Shown: positions 25,786-34,754, counted from the stretch's first letter. The stretch: 64,000 nt of DNA from Aerococcus sanguinicola (GCF_008726925.1 NZ_VYWO01000001.1:806001-870000); one strand, 5' to 3'. Translations and numbers: made by a program. The notes: generated from the letters alone by a model not told the origin.

Positions 25786-26355
25786 CTACCAATCAATCCA
25801 GTGATAGAGGTAGAGCCGGTAGCCCACCCACTTCAGCACTTCCATCCGAGCCATCCGCCGACCATTGGGTGTTGCCCGGTAGCCATGACCATCCCGGTGG
25901 GCGCTCACGAAGGTCAGATCGAAGCCATACTTGCGGTTGGCCCGATGGAAGGTTAGCATGGTCCGCCGCATGTGGTAGTCACTCGTCACCACATTGGCAC
26001 TGGTCCAGCCCCGGTCAGCCATGATTGCTAGACTATTCACCGCATTGGTCCAGGTAGAGGTCGCTTGGTCCTCAGCCACTAAAGCCTGAGCTGGTGCACC
26101 TTTCTTGATGTAAGTTGGAAATATATCCCAATCCTTGTGAGCATGACGGGGAGAGACTAATAGGTAACCCGTCTGACTGTAGCCCGCCTTTAAGAGCTTT
26201 GCCGCCTGGTCACTTCGTTCCGGAGCCGGTCCCTCAGCCACTAGAATGATATCGGCTGGCTGGGGCGCTTGACCCGTATCTAGATGGTAATAAAGATAAA
26301 TGAAGCGTGCAAGAAGGCATAGAATAATAAGAATTCCTAAGCCAAGATGGAGCAT
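25786..26355 (-). CDS. YdcF/ElyC-family (DUF218) membrane-anchored protein
   Basis: A 189-residue protein with one N-terminal membrane segment (LGLGILIILCLLARFIYLYY) and a DUF218 domain: ADIILVAEGPAPERSDQAAKLL, ATSTWTNAVNSLAIMADRGW and NVVTSDYHMRRTMLTFHRA. These match the conserved G-x-R, E-x2-S-T-x2-N and TS-x-YH-x2-R segments. Family members are linked to envelope polysaccharide handling but have no settled reaction. The ribosome site is weak (GGGGTCTTGTT before ATG). Possible companion of the alpha/beta hydrolase gene 77 bp upstream, same strand. Confidence 0.8.
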   Translation of the reverse strand: MLHLGLGILIILCLLARFIYLYYHLDTGQAPQPADIILVAEGPAPERSDQAAKLLKAGYSQTGYLLVSPRHAHKDWDIFPTYIKKGAPAQALVAEDQATSTWTNAVNSLAIMADRGWTSANVVTSDYHMRRTMLTFHRANRKYGFDLTFVSAHRDGHGYRATPNGRRMARMEVLKWVGYRLYLYHWIDW

Positions 26356-26432
26356 AACAAGACCCCTTTCGTCACTCGCCCTATTCTAGCAAGTTTTTGG
26401 AGACTTTGCTTGTTTTAGCTCTCCAGGCTTAG

Positions 26433-27419
26433 TTAATCCATACTCGGGCTTAAATAGTCAGCTAAGAAGTCCTCAAGCTGTTGGTAATAGGCGGGCTGGA
26501 ATTTAGCTTCAGCATGGCCCCCTTCTGGAAGAAGATAGAGGGCTTTGGGCCCTTGTTTCTTATAAGCATAGAGTTCACGCGCCATCTCAACTGGGACAAA
26601 ATCATCTGTTTCGGTATGAATAAAGAGAATAGGTAAGTGGCTCTTAGCCACATAATCTCTCGGTTCAGCCCAGCGGATATCATAACCTGCCTGCAAGCGT
26701 CCCATCACTTCTGCCATATAAAGGACCGGAAAAGCGGGCAAGTTAAAGCGCCATTTCAATTCTGAAGCAAAAATTTCCCAAGTTGAGCTATAAGCGCAAT
26801 CTGAAATAATCGCCTTCACTTGCTTAGGCAGGGCCAGGCCCGATGCCATTAGAACCGTTGCCCCACCCATGGAGGTCCCATGGTAGACAATCTCCGCCTG
26901 GGGATCTTCTTGGGCCAGCCACTTTGTCCAAGCTAAGAGGTCATCCTTTTCAAGATAGCCCATCCCGATATAGTCGCCTTGGCTAGGGGCATGAGCTCGC
27001 TGGTTATAGGTTAAGACATTATAGCCCGCCTCGTCGAAGTGCCTAGCCAGAAGATTAGATTCGTCTTCACTGGACTGATAACCATGGACGATAATGACCC
27101 AGCGATGCTTGGCTCCTTCTTGCTTAATCTGGTGACCATAGAGCCTTAAGCCGTCTGCTGACTGGATCGACACCGGCTGACGGCGCTTGCCCAAGTGGTC
27201 TAGCCAGTCCTGCCTTGCCCTCTCTTCTCTCGCCCTAGCCTGGTCAATAGCCAGCTGTCCAGGAGAGGGCGCAAGCTTTTCCTGGCGATTCTCTGCCCCT
27301 TGCTGGGGAACGAGGGCATAGTTGACGAAATAAGACCCTACCGCAAACGTGCTCAGTCCCAGCAAGACCAGGACAATAACTAGGCCATATAAGATGGACC
27401 TTTTCTTCCTCCGATTCAC
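26433..27419 (-). CDS. Membrane-anchored alpha/beta hydrolase (serine hydrolase)
   Basis: A 328-residue protein with one N-terminal membrane anchor (residues ~9-30) and an extracytosolic alpha/beta-hydrolase domain. Motifs: oxyanion region VIIVHGYQSSEDE, nucleophile elbow YHGTSMGGATVLM, acid LFIHTETDDFVP, and catalytic His in PEGGHAEAK. The family includes esterases and acyl-peptide hydrolases; the substrate is not predictable. GTG or ATG choice is not an issue: ATG follows AAGGAGCG. The gene lies 35 bp after the threonine-aldolase-like gene and could be co-transcribed. Confidence 0.83.
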   Translation of the reverse strand: MNRRKKRSILYGLVIVLVLLGLSTFAVGSYFVNYALVPQQGAENRQEKLAPSPGQLAIDQARAREERARQDWLDHLGKRRQPVSIQSADGLRLYGHQIKQEGAKHRWVIIVHGYQSSEDESNLLARHFDEAGYNVLTYNQRAHAPSQGDYIGMGYLEKDDLLAWTKWLAQEDPQAEIVYHGTSMGGATVLMASGLALPKQVKAIISDCAYSSTWEIFASELKWRFNLPAFPVLYMAEVMGRLQAGYDIRWAEPRDYVAKSHLPILFIHTETDDFVPVEMARELYAYKKQGPKALYLLPEGGHAEAKFQPAYYQQLEDFLADYLSPSMD

Positions 27420-27432
27420 TTAATCGCTCCTT

Positions 27433-27465
27433 ATATTGTTTAATATATTATATTTTAAACAATAT
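27433..27465. promoter_or_regulatory. AT-rich inverted repeat between two minus-strand genes
   Basis: ATATTGTTT (27433-27441) and AAACAATAT (27457-27465) form a perfect 9-bp inverted repeat across a 15-bp AT-only spacer that contains TATAAT on the minus strand. It is too AT-rich for a good terminator. An operator around the hydrolase promoter is possible. Confidence 0.35.
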
Positions 27466-28528
27466 GAGCTTGCGGCTCAAGCTTTTTCGCAAGTGAAATG
27501 TGTTTAACAGCATCTTCGAGCGCTTCAATAGCGGCATCAGTCGTGGCCCAACTGGTGACAAAGCGGAGGATGACTTGGCCATCCGCTGTTGGCCCCCAAG
27601 TACTGAAGCCCACATGATCCGCTAATTGGGCAGCCTCTGCTGGCCTGAGCATAACGAACTGTTGGTTGGTATAGGAATCCGTATAGAAGGTATAGCCTGC
27701 CTCTTCAAAAATTCGCTTGACCGCTAGGCCCTGATTGACCGCGTGCTGGCTCAGCTCATCATACAAACCATCCTTAAAGAGTTCATCAAATTGGATACCG
27801 AGTAAGCGGCCTTTAGCAATTAGCCCCCCGTGTTGTTTGACCAGGGCTGGGAAATAAGCTGGAGCCGGTCGCTGGCTAAAGACAATGGCTTCCCCACAAA
27901 GGGCCCCAATCTTATTGGCACCAATATAGAAAGCGTCACACAAGTGTGCGAGCTCAGCGAGGGTCAGGTCTGCCTCGGGGCTCATCAAACCATAACCCAA
28001 GCGAGCGCCATCAATATAGAGGGGAAGGTCATTATCTTGGCAGATTTGATAGATTTGGGTCAATTCTTCTTTGGAATAAAGGGTTCCAAGCTCCGTCGGA
28101 TAGGTGATATAGACCATCCCGGGAGCTACCATATGGGCGCGGTTAGGATTAGCTTCAAAGGCTTCCAGATAGGCCGCTAAGCGCTCAGCTGTGAGCTTGC
28201 CTTGGTCGTGGCTGATAGTCAAAATTTTGTGGCCACGAGATTCAACCGCCCCGGTCTCTTGCGTGTTGATATGGGCAGTATCTACCGCTATCACGCCACG
28301 ATAGTCTGTCAGTAAGCTATCAATCACCAACTTATTGGTCTGGGTCCCACCCACCGTAAAATAAACCTCTGCTTCAGGGCAAGCACAAGCCTGTCGGATC
28401 GCTTGAACCGCCCCTTGCGTATAGGGGTCTTGGCCATAGCCTGGTGCTTGGTCACGGTTACTCGCCATCAGACGACTAAGCAAGCGTTCGTGAGCACCCT
28501 CTAAATAATCACAGGCAAAAGAAAACAT
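27455..28528 (-). CDS. PLP-dependent beta-eliminating lyase, low-specificity L-threonine aldolase-like
   Basis: A 357-residue fold-type I PLP enzyme. Family motifs: TVGGTQTNKL (cofactor phosphate), DTAHINTQETGAVE, YIDGARLGYGL (Asp ~173 contacting the pyridine N) and the Schiff-base lysine in YIGANKIGALCGE (~206). Such enzymes cleave threonine or allo-threonine to glycine and acetaldehyde, or act as other beta-hydroxy-amino-acid aldolases. ATG 28528 follows AGAGG at 7-8 nt and is preferred to an upstream GTG at 28537. Exact substrate uncertain. Confidence 0.85.
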   Translation of the reverse strand: MFSFACDYLEGAHERLLSRLMASNRDQAPGYGQDPYTQGAVQAIRQACACPEAEVYFTVGGTQTNKLVIDSLLTDYRGVIAVDTAHINTQETGAVESRGHKILTISHDQGKLTAERLAAYLEAFEANPNRAHMVAPGMVYITYPTELGTLYSKEELTQIYQICQDNDLPLYIDGARLGYGLMSPEADLTLAELAHLCDAFYIGANKIGALCGEAIVFSQRPAPAYFPALVKQHGGLIAKGRLLGIQFDELFKDGLYDELSQHAVNQGLAVKRIFEEAGYTFYTDSYTNQQFVMLRPAEAAQLADHVGFSTWGPTADGQVILRFVTSWATTDAAIEALEDAVKHISLAKKLEPQAHIV

Positions 28529-28729
28529 ATCGAGCACCTCTCATTCTTAAGACTTCATTCCTTTTCTTAAAATTATATGTACAAATGAGGGGATGTCTAA
28601 TCATTTTTTTACTCTTCCATCATAAAAAAATTCTTTATTCACAAGAGCTTAGAACAGAATTTTCACGCAATTCATGTTAGAGTAAAGATAGGTTATTTTT
28701 ATACTTTAAATCAAAAAAGGAGGTTTTTT

Positions 28730-30016
28730 ATGCCATTTTTACATTTTCTTCTAGCCATTGCCTTGGTCTATGGAGCAGGCCGCTTAATCCAAAAAATCAA
28801 ACTGCCTGCTATCCTGGGCTGGCTCCTATGCGGCATGTTGGTAGGCCCTAACCTACTCAATCTCTTTCATGAAGGTATTACAGGCCACCCCGCCTTCCAA
28901 TTACTGGCTACCCTGGCCCAAGTTATTGTCGGTATCATGATTGGGTCCAACTTAATTGTGAGTCAGATTAAAAAAGTTGGGACCTCCATCTTTGAACTCG
29001 CTATCTGGCAGATGCTAGGAATTTTCCTGATGGTCAGCCTGGCTTTTGGCCTGATTTTCGCTTGGATCGGGGTGCCTTTCCTGATTGCGATCATCTTCGC
29101 GGTGATTGCTATGGCCACAGCCCCAGCCCCAGTGCTATCGGTCATTAACGAATATAAGACTGATGGGCCGCTCTCACGGGCAACGGTTTCTATGACTGTT
29201 ATGAATACTCTCTTAGTGAACATCATCTTCTACTTCTTCATTTCGGTTGTCCAGTCCCAAGTGAGTGAGGCTTCCACTTCGGCTGTACTCAATCTATCCT
29301 TGATGATGGTCCTTCCGATCCTAGTCGGTGTCGGCCTAGGTTATCTAGCCGGTCGTTTCTTATCCGGAGCGGAAGAATCAGGTATTGGTCGCTTCCTCAC
29401 GAGTATTGTCTTAACAACTGCGATCATGCTAGCGATTGACCACTGGCTCTACCCTAGTCCCATGGCCAATTACATCATACTGGGAGCGGCTTTCTCAGCC
29501 GCCCTGGTCAATGTCATTTCAGACGACCAACGCGAGGCCCTGAGTGATGACTTTAGCCCCATCCAATCAGCTGGGCTCTTGCTTATCATCTTGAACCTCG
29601 CCGCCCCACTCGATCCTGGCTTGCTCGTCCAAGCTGGGATCTGGAGTTTGGCCTATATTAGCTTCCGCCTACTTGGTAGTTTTATTGGGTCTTATCTGGG
29701 AGGTAAGCGCATCGAAGCAGACCCCAGCGTCCAAAAGTACCTGGCCTTAACCATGATGCCCCATTCCGGTATCTCCCTCGTCTTCTCCTCCATGGCAGCC
29801 CAAGCAATTGGTCAGGTGGCCAGTGACCTCGGAGCCAGTATCCAGGTCATCATCCCTGCTGCTGCCCTGGTCAATGAAATTATCGCTGTGCTCATGGCGA
29901 AGAAGGCCTATGAATGGGCCGACGAAACGGACCAAGCCGACGACGATGACGACTATGTGAACGAGGACACCTCTTATTGCACACAGAGTCGGGATACCCG
30001 CTACTACGATTATTAA
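28730..30016 (+). CDS. Cation:proton antiporter (CPA2/KefB-like)
   Basis: A 428-residue membrane protein with about 12 hydrophobic segments in the Na+/H+ exchanger (CPA2) pattern: IQKIKLPAILGWLLCGMLVGPN near the start, the core IAMATAPAPVLSVINEY segment, and LALTMMPHSGISLVFSSMAA late. It lacks a RCK/TrkA-N nucleotide-sensing domain. The hydrophilic tail is short and very acidic (DETDQADDDDDYVNED). A GGAGG site precedes the ATG. The candidate promoter is TTAGAG-17-TATACT. It ends 20 nt before the sulfatase ATG, so the two are probably co-transcribed. Confidence 0.85.
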   Translation: MPFLHFLLAIALVYGAGRLIQKIKLPAILGWLLCGMLVGPNLLNLFHEGITGHPAFQLLATLAQVIVGIMIGSNLIVSQIKKVGTSIFELAIWQMLGIFLMVSLAFGLIFAWIGVPFLIAIIFAVIAMATAPAPVLSVINEYKTDGPLSRATVSMTVMNTLLVNIIFYFFISVVQSQVSEASTSAVLNLSLMMVLPILVGVGLGYLAGRFLSGAEESGIGRFLTSIVLTTAIMLAIDHWLYPSPMANYIILGAAFSAALVNVISDDQREALSDDFSPIQSAGLLLIILNLAAPLDPGLLVQAGIWSLAYISFRLLGSFIGSYLGGKRIEADPSVQKYLALTMMPHSGISLVFSSMAAQAIGQVASDLGASIQVIIPAAALVNEIIAVLMAKKAYEWADETDQADDDDDYVNEDTSYCTQSRDTRYYDY

Positions 30017-30036
30017 CATTTAAAGGAGGACTTTTA

Positions 30037-31728
30037 ATGAGTCAAAAGAAACCAAATATTGTTTTAATTTTTGCAGATGACTTAGGAATGGGCGATGTTT
30101 CTGCCTTCAACTCTGAGTCCAAGATTCATACCGAACACATCGATGCCCTCGCTCAGGACGGCATGCGCTTCACCGATTCCCATGCCACCAGCGCCCTCTG
30201 TACGCCCTCAAGGTATGGGCTCTTAACCGGCCGCTACAACTGGCGGTCTCAGCTCAAGAGTACTGTCATTCCTGGCGACGCCCAAAGTCTCATTGAGAAG
30301 GACCGGCGCACCCTCCCGCAAATGCTCAAGGACCACGGCTATCAAACAGCAGCCATTGGTAAATGGCACTTGGGGATGGAATGGACCCTAAAAGATCACA
30401 AGGACTATGAGCGCTATGGCGTAGACGGGGACAAGTACCGTGACCAAGAAGCGGACTATCAGAAGGGCCGCCCTTACTTCGGCAATACCACAGCGGAACC
30501 TATCTTCCGAGGAACAGATATCGATTATAGCCAACCCATTCAATTTGGTCCGCTCAACTACGGCTTCGACTACTTCTACGGGACAGCAGCCAGTCTGGAC
30601 CAAGGCCCCTTCACCATTATCGAGAATGACCGAGCCCTCTTCCAACCCGAATACATGGCTGGAGACCATAATATTTCTCGGATTAAGCCTGAAACCAACC
30701 GCTCTATCGAAGCCGGCGTTATGGCCCCTGAACACAGCCCCTACCATGTGCCTGACCAAATGCAAGCCAAGGCCCTGGAAGTCCTAGATGATATGATTGA
30801 AGCGGATGCTCCCTTCTTCCTCTACTATCCTAACCACCTGGTCCACGGCCCCATCATCCCTCAAGAACGCTTCCGCGGCAAATCTGGGATTGGCGACTAT
30901 GGGGACTTCGTACTCCAACTGGATGCCTATGTCGGTGAGATTGCCGATAAGCTAAAGGAAGCCGGTATCTACGATGACACCCTATTCATCTTCACTTCCG
31001 ATAACGGAGCCTCTCCGATTGTCGATATTGACCGCTTGAAGGAAGAAGAAGGCCACGACCCAAGTAACGGGCTCCGCGGTCATAAGATGCATATCTGGGA
31101 AGGCGGTCACCGGGAACCTACGATCGTGACCTATCCGCGGATGATCGAAGCGAATACGGTTTCTAACCACATGGTCTCCCACTCCGACTTCTACAACACC
31201 ATTGCCGATATCCTCGGTGAGGACAAACGCGATGATGTCGCTGAAGATAGCTACTCCAACCTCCCCCTCTGGCAGGGTGAGGACCAAGCCATCCGCGAAG
31301 ACATCATCCATTCAGCTGGTAACGGGGGCTTCTCCATCCGCCGTGACTTCTGGAAGCTCATCATGGTCAAAGATGGCGGTTTAGGTGCTTATGAGCGCAA
31401 TGTGGACAGCTATAAGGAGACCTTCCAAGCCACCGAACTCTATGACCTGCGCGACGACCTCTCTGAAAGCCACAATGTCATCGACGACCATCCGGATGTG
31501 GTCGCTGACCTCAGCCAGGCTCTGGTTCAATACATTAAGGAAGGCCGGTCTACCCCTGGTGAGGCCCAGGCCAACCAAGCGGACCTACCAACCGGTGACT
31601 GGGAACAAGTGGCCTTCATGCCAGATTATGAAGACTATGTCCAAGGCCTTAACCAGGCAGCCGTAGAAAACGGCCAAATCAGCCAGGAGGAATTGGATAA
31701 GAATTCTGCCTTGAAGAATAAAGACTAG
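30037..31728 (+). CDS. Type I (Cys-type) sulfatase
   Basis: A 563-residue arylsulfatase-family enzyme that hydrolyses sulfate esters. Metal-site start NIVLIFADDLGMGD (Asp14-15) is followed by the formylglycine motif CTPSRYGLLTGR with the cysteine at ~55. Later come GKWHLG, NHLVHGPI and FTSDNGASP. The cysteine must be converted to formylglycine by a maturase, and none is in this window. No signal peptide is present, so the enzyme is apparently cytosolic or exported by another route. ATG 30037 follows AAAGGAGGA; the open frame extends to 29977 inside the antiporter gene without a site. Substrate unknown. Confidence 0.9.
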   Translation: MSQKKPNIVLIFADDLGMGDVSAFNSESKIHTEHIDALAQDGMRFTDSHATSALCTPSRYGLLTGRYNWRSQLKSTVIPGDAQSLIEKDRRTLPQMLKDHGYQTAAIGKWHLGMEWTLKDHKDYERYGVDGDKYRDQEADYQKGRPYFGNTTAEPIFRGTDIDYSQPIQFGPLNYGFDYFYGTAASLDQGPFTIIENDRALFQPEYMAGDHNISRIKPETNRSIEAGVMAPEHSPYHVPDQMQAKALEVLDDMIEADAPFFLYYPNHLVHGPIIPQERFRGKSGIGDYGDFVLQLDAYVGEIADKLKEAGIYDDTLFIFTSDNGASPIVDIDRLKEEEGHDPSNGLRGHKMHIWEGGHREPTIVTYPRMIEANTVSNHMVSHSDFYNTIADILGEDKRDDVAEDSYSNLPLWQGEDQAIREDIIHSAGNGGFSIRRDFWKLIMVKDGGLGAYERNVDSYKETFQATELYDLRDDLSESHNVIDDHPDVVADLSQALVQYIKEGRSTPGEAQANQADLPTGDWEQVAFMPDYEDYVQGLNQAAVENGQISQEELDKNSALKNKD

Positions 31729-31750
31729 AACTTTAGCGACATTCTCAAAA

Positions 31751-31800
31751 AAAGCAAAGCAGCCGAGACGCCATTTAGCTGGCGAGCTCGGCTGCTTTTT
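31751..31800. terminator. Bidirectional terminator after the sulfatase gene
   Basis: AAAGCAGCCGAG (31756-31767) pairs with CTCGGCTGCTTT (31787-31798), with an inner CGCC/GGCG stem. A's precede and T's follow. It lies between convergent genes. Confidence 0.88.
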
Positions 31801-31818
31801 AGCTTTCTTATTTGAGAC

Positions 31819-32319
31819 CTAGCGCTCGACTAAGCGGAGTTTTGACTTGCTAATGAGGTAAGCCGTGGTGGCAAAGGCTAGACCTCCTATGATATAAATC
31901 AGGGCCTTAGCCCAGTGCCATTCGATCGGCCGTCCGTCCAAGTAAGGAAAGACCACTTCCATCCAGAACATCATACCCAGAGTCCATAGCAAACCGACGC
32001 GGATCATCTGCTGACGGAGCTGGCGGACCGCCTGCTGGTAGTCACGCCGATCATAGAATTCAGTCTCGGTTAGCCGGTACTTGCGGGTTTTAGCCAGGAT
32101 ATAGAGGGAATTCCCCATCATGATCAGAAAGAGAAAGATGGTCCCCAAGCTGACCTGACCCTGGTGGATGTCCCAAATCAAGCTGATTAACATCAAGATG
32201 GCAATAGCATACTGGGTCACAATTCCAGCAAAGGCTAAAACTTCATTTAGTTTCTGTTCTTGGTATTCATCACGATGGCCCACAAAGCCAAGGTAGTGTT
32301 GGATAATACGTTCTTTCAT
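31819..32319 (-). CDS. Small membrane protein (DUF3278-like) paired with an XRE regulator
   Basis: A 166-residue protein with four predicted membrane segments in two pairs (residues ~30-50 and ~58-76, then ~108-125 and ~138-158) separated by a charged loop (RKYRLTETEFYDRRDYQQAVRQLRQQ). This matches the look of DUF3278 proteins of Lactobacillales, which usually sit beside a short XRE regulator, as here. The ATG directly abuts the regulator's stop codon with no gap. Function unknown; sensing envelope stress or modulating the regulator is conjecture. Confidence 0.72.
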   Translation of the reverse strand: MKERIIQHYLGFVGHRDEYQEQKLNEVLAFAGIVTQYAIAILMLISLIWDIHQGQVSLGTIFLFLIMMGNSLYILAKTRKYRLTETEFYDRRDYQQAVRQLRQQMIRVGLLWTLGMMFWMEVVFPYLDGRPIEWHWAKALIYIIGGLAFATTAYLISKSKLRLVER

Positions 32320-32517
32320 TTAAGACTCCTCCTTATCCCAAAACAATTGATTTAAGTCGGTGCCCAGAGCATGAGCTAGGCGCAGACAAAGCTCCAGTGA
32401 CGGGTTATATTTATCATTTTCTATTAAATTAATGGTCTGCCGGGCCACCCCGACCCGGCGAGCAAGTTCGGCCTGAGAAATAGCCAGCTGCTGGCGGTAG
32501 GTCCGCACACGGTTCAT
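32320..32517 (-). CDS. XRE-family transcriptional regulator (HTH only)
   Basis: A 65-residue protein that is little more than a helix-turn-helix: RTYRQQLAISQAELARRVGV with recognition helix ARQTINLIENDKYNPSLE, then ALGTDLNQLFW. Small stand-alone XRE proteins of this kind are common in Lactobacillales beside a membrane-protein partner. ATG 32517 follows GGAGGAGAAG; the longer frame to 32586 crosses the promoter and operators and is rejected. Two identical-type operator sites flank its promoter, so autorepression is very likely. It is co-transcribed with the membrane protein downstream. Confidence 0.88.
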   Translation of the reverse strand: MNRVRTYRQQLAISQAELARRVGVARQTINLIENDKYNPSLELCLRLAHALGTDLNQLFWDKEES

Positions 32518-32533
32518 CGCCTTCTCCTCCTTA

Positions 32534-32599
32534 ATGTCATTTATATCTGACACCTTCAGTTTACGGGAACTTATGTAATTTGTCAATTATAAATGACAT
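32534..32599 (-). promoter_or_regulatory. Promoter with two TGTCA-N8-TGACA operators (XRE autoregulation)
   Basis: The minus-strand promoter is TTGACA (32581-32586), 17-bp spacer, TAAACT (32558-32563). Two inverted repeats TGTCA-N8-TGACA lie at 32535-32552 (around the expected start of transcription) and 32581-32598 (over the -35), 46 bp centre to centre. The outer edges also form a perfect 12-bp inverted repeat (32534-32545 with 32588-32599). Binding at both would block the promoter. Confidence 0.85.
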
Positions 32600-32606
32600 C
32601 TCCTTC

Positions 32607-32656
32607 AAAAAAAAGCGAAAGGACCAGCAGCAATTCGGCTAAGCTTTCCTTTCGCT
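32607..32656 (-). terminator. Terminator after the lipid kinase gene
   Basis: On the minus strand AGCGAAAGGA pairs with TCCTTTCGCT across a 23-nt loop region, followed by seven T's. Confidence 0.82.
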
Positions 32657-32683
32657 AAAACAGCACTTATCGACATCTCTTGG

Positions 32684-33616
32684 TTAAAGATAAAAAGCTT
32701 GTTGGGCCAGTCGACAGTTCAATGACCCATCCAAAGAGAAAATGGCTTCGCCATCCACCTGACCAGGGATATTAGGGGTCAGGTTTAGAGTGCAAGTTGG
32801 GCCATGGTAGAAGGCCAGGTATTTAGAATTTCCTTGGTCTTTGCGCCACAGAATCTGATAGAGCAAGCCTGGAATTGCCTGCCAGTCCAGGTCGTGGATC
32901 ACAAGCACAGCAAACTCGCCCTCTAATTCCGTCACCCGGGGATCGAGCTGGATGCCCCCACCGAAGTAAGGGTTCAACATCAAAGTCAACAATGTCACCC
33001 GAGAGAAGACTTGGTGCTGACCCGCTAATTCTAATTCCAGCCTAAAGTCCGGCAGCTTGGTCAAAGACCGAAAGACTCCTAGCAAATAGCGGAGCCGGTT
33101 GGCCCAGGACCATTGCCAAAGCCCTCCCCTCGCTTTGAGGACCTCGCTCTCATGGATGACCTGACCATCGAGGCCAAAGCCCAGGCTATTCACGAAATTG
33201 ACCTCTGAGTAATCGCTAGTCAACAGGATCTGACCAAGCTCTACTTGCCGCACACGGCCTGCAAACATCGGAGCTAGGAGGTCTTCAATACTTTCCTTCC
33301 CTGCCTGGTAGTAACGGCTAAAGTCATTCCCGGTCCCTGCTGGAATGAATGCAATGGGATAGGCCAAGTCTTGGTCGGCCAGGGCATTGACCAAGTCATG
33401 CAAACTCCCATCCCCGCCAACTAAGATTAAGCGGTCTTCTGCTTTTAAGTGGGCTAAGGAAGTAGCCACGAGCTCTGCCATATGCCCGGGATACTGGGTC
33501 AGGTAGGTCTGGTAATCCGTCCCCAGGGATTCCAAATAGGTCGTCACTTCATTCAAGCGTTTCCTGCCCCTACCCATCCCTGACTGGGGATTACAGATAA
33601 TATGCATGCATTCCAA
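32684..33616 (-). CDS. Diacylglycerol kinase-family lipid kinase (DagK/YegS-like)
   Basis: A 310-residue DAGK-catalytic-domain protein that would phosphorylate diacylglycerol or a related lipid at the inner membrane face. Motifs: ICNPQSGMGRGRK, LILVGGDGSLHDLVNAL, AFIPAGTGNDFSRYY and the late GQVDGEAIF. The frame begins with TTG at 33616, which lies 8 nt after GGAGAG. The first ATG (33607) is also possible but sits 17 nt from the site. Single gene with its own terminator. Confidence 0.87.
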   Translation of the reverse strand: MECMHIICNPQSGMGRGRKRLNEVTTYLESLGTDYQTYLTQYPGHMAELVATSLAHLKAEDRLILVGGDGSLHDLVNALADQDLAYPIAFIPAGTGNDFSRYYQAGKESIEDLLAPMFAGRVRQVELGQILLTSDYSEVNFVNSLGFGLDGQVIHESEVLKARGGLWQWSWANRLRYLLGVFRSLTKLPDFRLELELAGQHQVFSRVTLLTLMLNPYFGGGIQLDPRVTELEGEFAVLVIHDLDWQAIPGLLYQILWRKDQGNSKYLAFYHGPTCTLNLTPNIPGQVDGEAIFSLDGSLNCRLAQQAFYL

Positions 33617-33732
33617 AAGTTCGACTCTCCTTTACTTTATTAAGCCAATGAAGCTCGATCAGGCTCACAGCTATGCCAAGAATTGACAGGCATTTTGTCC
33701 TATTTTATCAAAATGATAGGCGATGGCAAGCA

Positions 33733-33762
33733 TAAAAAAAGCACCTGCCGAGGGCAAGTGCT
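33733..33762 (-). terminator. Terminator after rpsI
   Basis: AGCACTTGCC/GGCAGGTGCT stem with a CTC loop, then seven T's on the minus strand. Ends the rplM-rpsI operon. Confidence 0.9.
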
Positions 33763-33785
33763 GGAAATTTCGTAAACACCAATTC

Positions 33786-34178
33786 TTAACGTTTTGAGAA
33801 TTGAGGCGCTTTACGGGCTTTCTTAAGACCTGGTTTCTTACGTTCTTTCATACGTGGGTCACGTGTGAGCAAGCCAGCGTCTTTTAATGGTTTACGGAAG
33901 TCTGGATCAACTTGCAGTAAGGCACGGGCGATACCGTGACGAGCTGCACCTGATTGCCCAGCGTAACCGCCACCGTTAACGTTGATGTGTACATCATATT
34001 GACCTTCAGTTTGAGTAACTGCTAAAGGTTGTTTAACGATAACGAATAGTGATGCGTATGGAAGGTAGTCTTCCATTTCTTTGCCGTTAAAAACGATCTT
34101 CCCATTACCAGGTACTAAGCGTACACGGGCAGTAGAGTTCTTACGACGTCCAGTTGCTTGATATTGTGCTTGTGCCAC
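33786..34178 (-). CDS. rpsI: 30S ribosomal protein S9
   Basis: A 130-residue S9 with the conserved [12 protein letters not shown] start, [19 protein letters not shown] middle and the basic C-terminus ending KAPQFSKR, whose last Arg reaches the P-site tRNA. It starts 14 nt after rplM and is the last gene of that two-gene operon. Confidence 0.98.
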   Translation of the reverse strand: MAQAQYQATGRRKNSTARVRLVPGNGKIVFNGKEMEDYLPYASLFVIVKQPLAVTQTEGQYDVHINVNGGGYAGQSGAARHGIARALLQVDPDFRKPLKDAGLLTRDPRMKERKKPGLKKARKAPQFSKR

Positions 34179-34192
34179 TAGCTGTTCCCTCC

Positions 34193-34636
34193 TTAAATTA
34201 AGTCCTTGATGTCTACAGTTTCAGGTTGTTGTGCTTGGTGTGGGTGTTCCGCGCCAGCATAAACATGTAAGTGCGTAAATTGTTGACGACCTAATTTGTT
34301 CTTAGGAAGCATCCCTTTAATTGAAAGTTCAATTAAACGTTCAGGTTTTTCCGCACGTAAAGCCCCTGCAGTTGTTTCGTAGATACCACCTGGGTAACCT
34401 GAGTGGTGGTAGTACTTCTTATCAGATGCTTTCTTACCAGTTAATTTAACTTTTTCAGCATTGATGATAATGACTTGGTCACCAGTGTCTACGTTAGGGG
34501 TGAAAGTTGCTTTGTTTTTACCGCGCAGCATTGATGCTGCTACTGTTGAAAGACGACCTAATGGAATATCTGTTGCGTCTAAGATAACCCATTGGCGTTC
34601 AACTTCGTTAGCTTTTGCCATATATGTTGTACGCAT
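34193..34636 (-). CDS. rplM: 50S ribosomal protein L13
   Basis: A 147-residue L13 with the family start [16 protein letters not shown] and the [20 protein letters not shown] and [11 protein letters not shown] motifs. L13 is an early assembly protein of the large subunit. A strong promoter lies ~90 bp upstream (34726-34754). The ~80-nt leader is AT/GC mixed and could hold an L13 autoregulatory structure, but I could not fold one with confidence. In many Firmicutes rplM follows truA directly; here NADH oxidase and formaldehyde genes intervene. Confidence 0.98.
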   Translation of the reverse strand: MRTTYMAKANEVERQWVILDATDIPLGRLSTVAASMLRGKNKATFTPNVDTGDQVIIINAEKVKLTGKKASDKKYYHHSGYPGGIYETTAGALRAEKPERLIELSIKGMLPKNKLGRQQFTHLHVYAGAEHPHQAQQPETVDIKDLI

Positions 34637-34725
34637 TATCTACTTTTCCTCCGTTTTTCTTGACTGATTGTTGCAATTCACAATTGATTTCCGGGGCAAT
34701 CGTGGGGCAAACAATACCGTTTAAT

Positions 34726-34754
34726 ATCATACCTTATCCGTCAAAAGAAGTCAA
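34726..34754 (-). promoter_or_regulatory. Promoter of rplM-rpsI
   Basis: -35 TTGACT (34749-34754), 17-bp spacer, -10 TATGAT (34726-34731). Near-consensus. Confidence 0.85.

Noticed and set aside
29977..30036. 20-residue N-terminal extension of the sulfatase
   Set aside because: It overlaps the antiporter gene, lacks a ribosome site, and the ATG at 30037 has a strong one.
34461..34667. Plus-strand frame over rplM and its promoter
   Set aside because: Shadow of a certain gene on the other strand.
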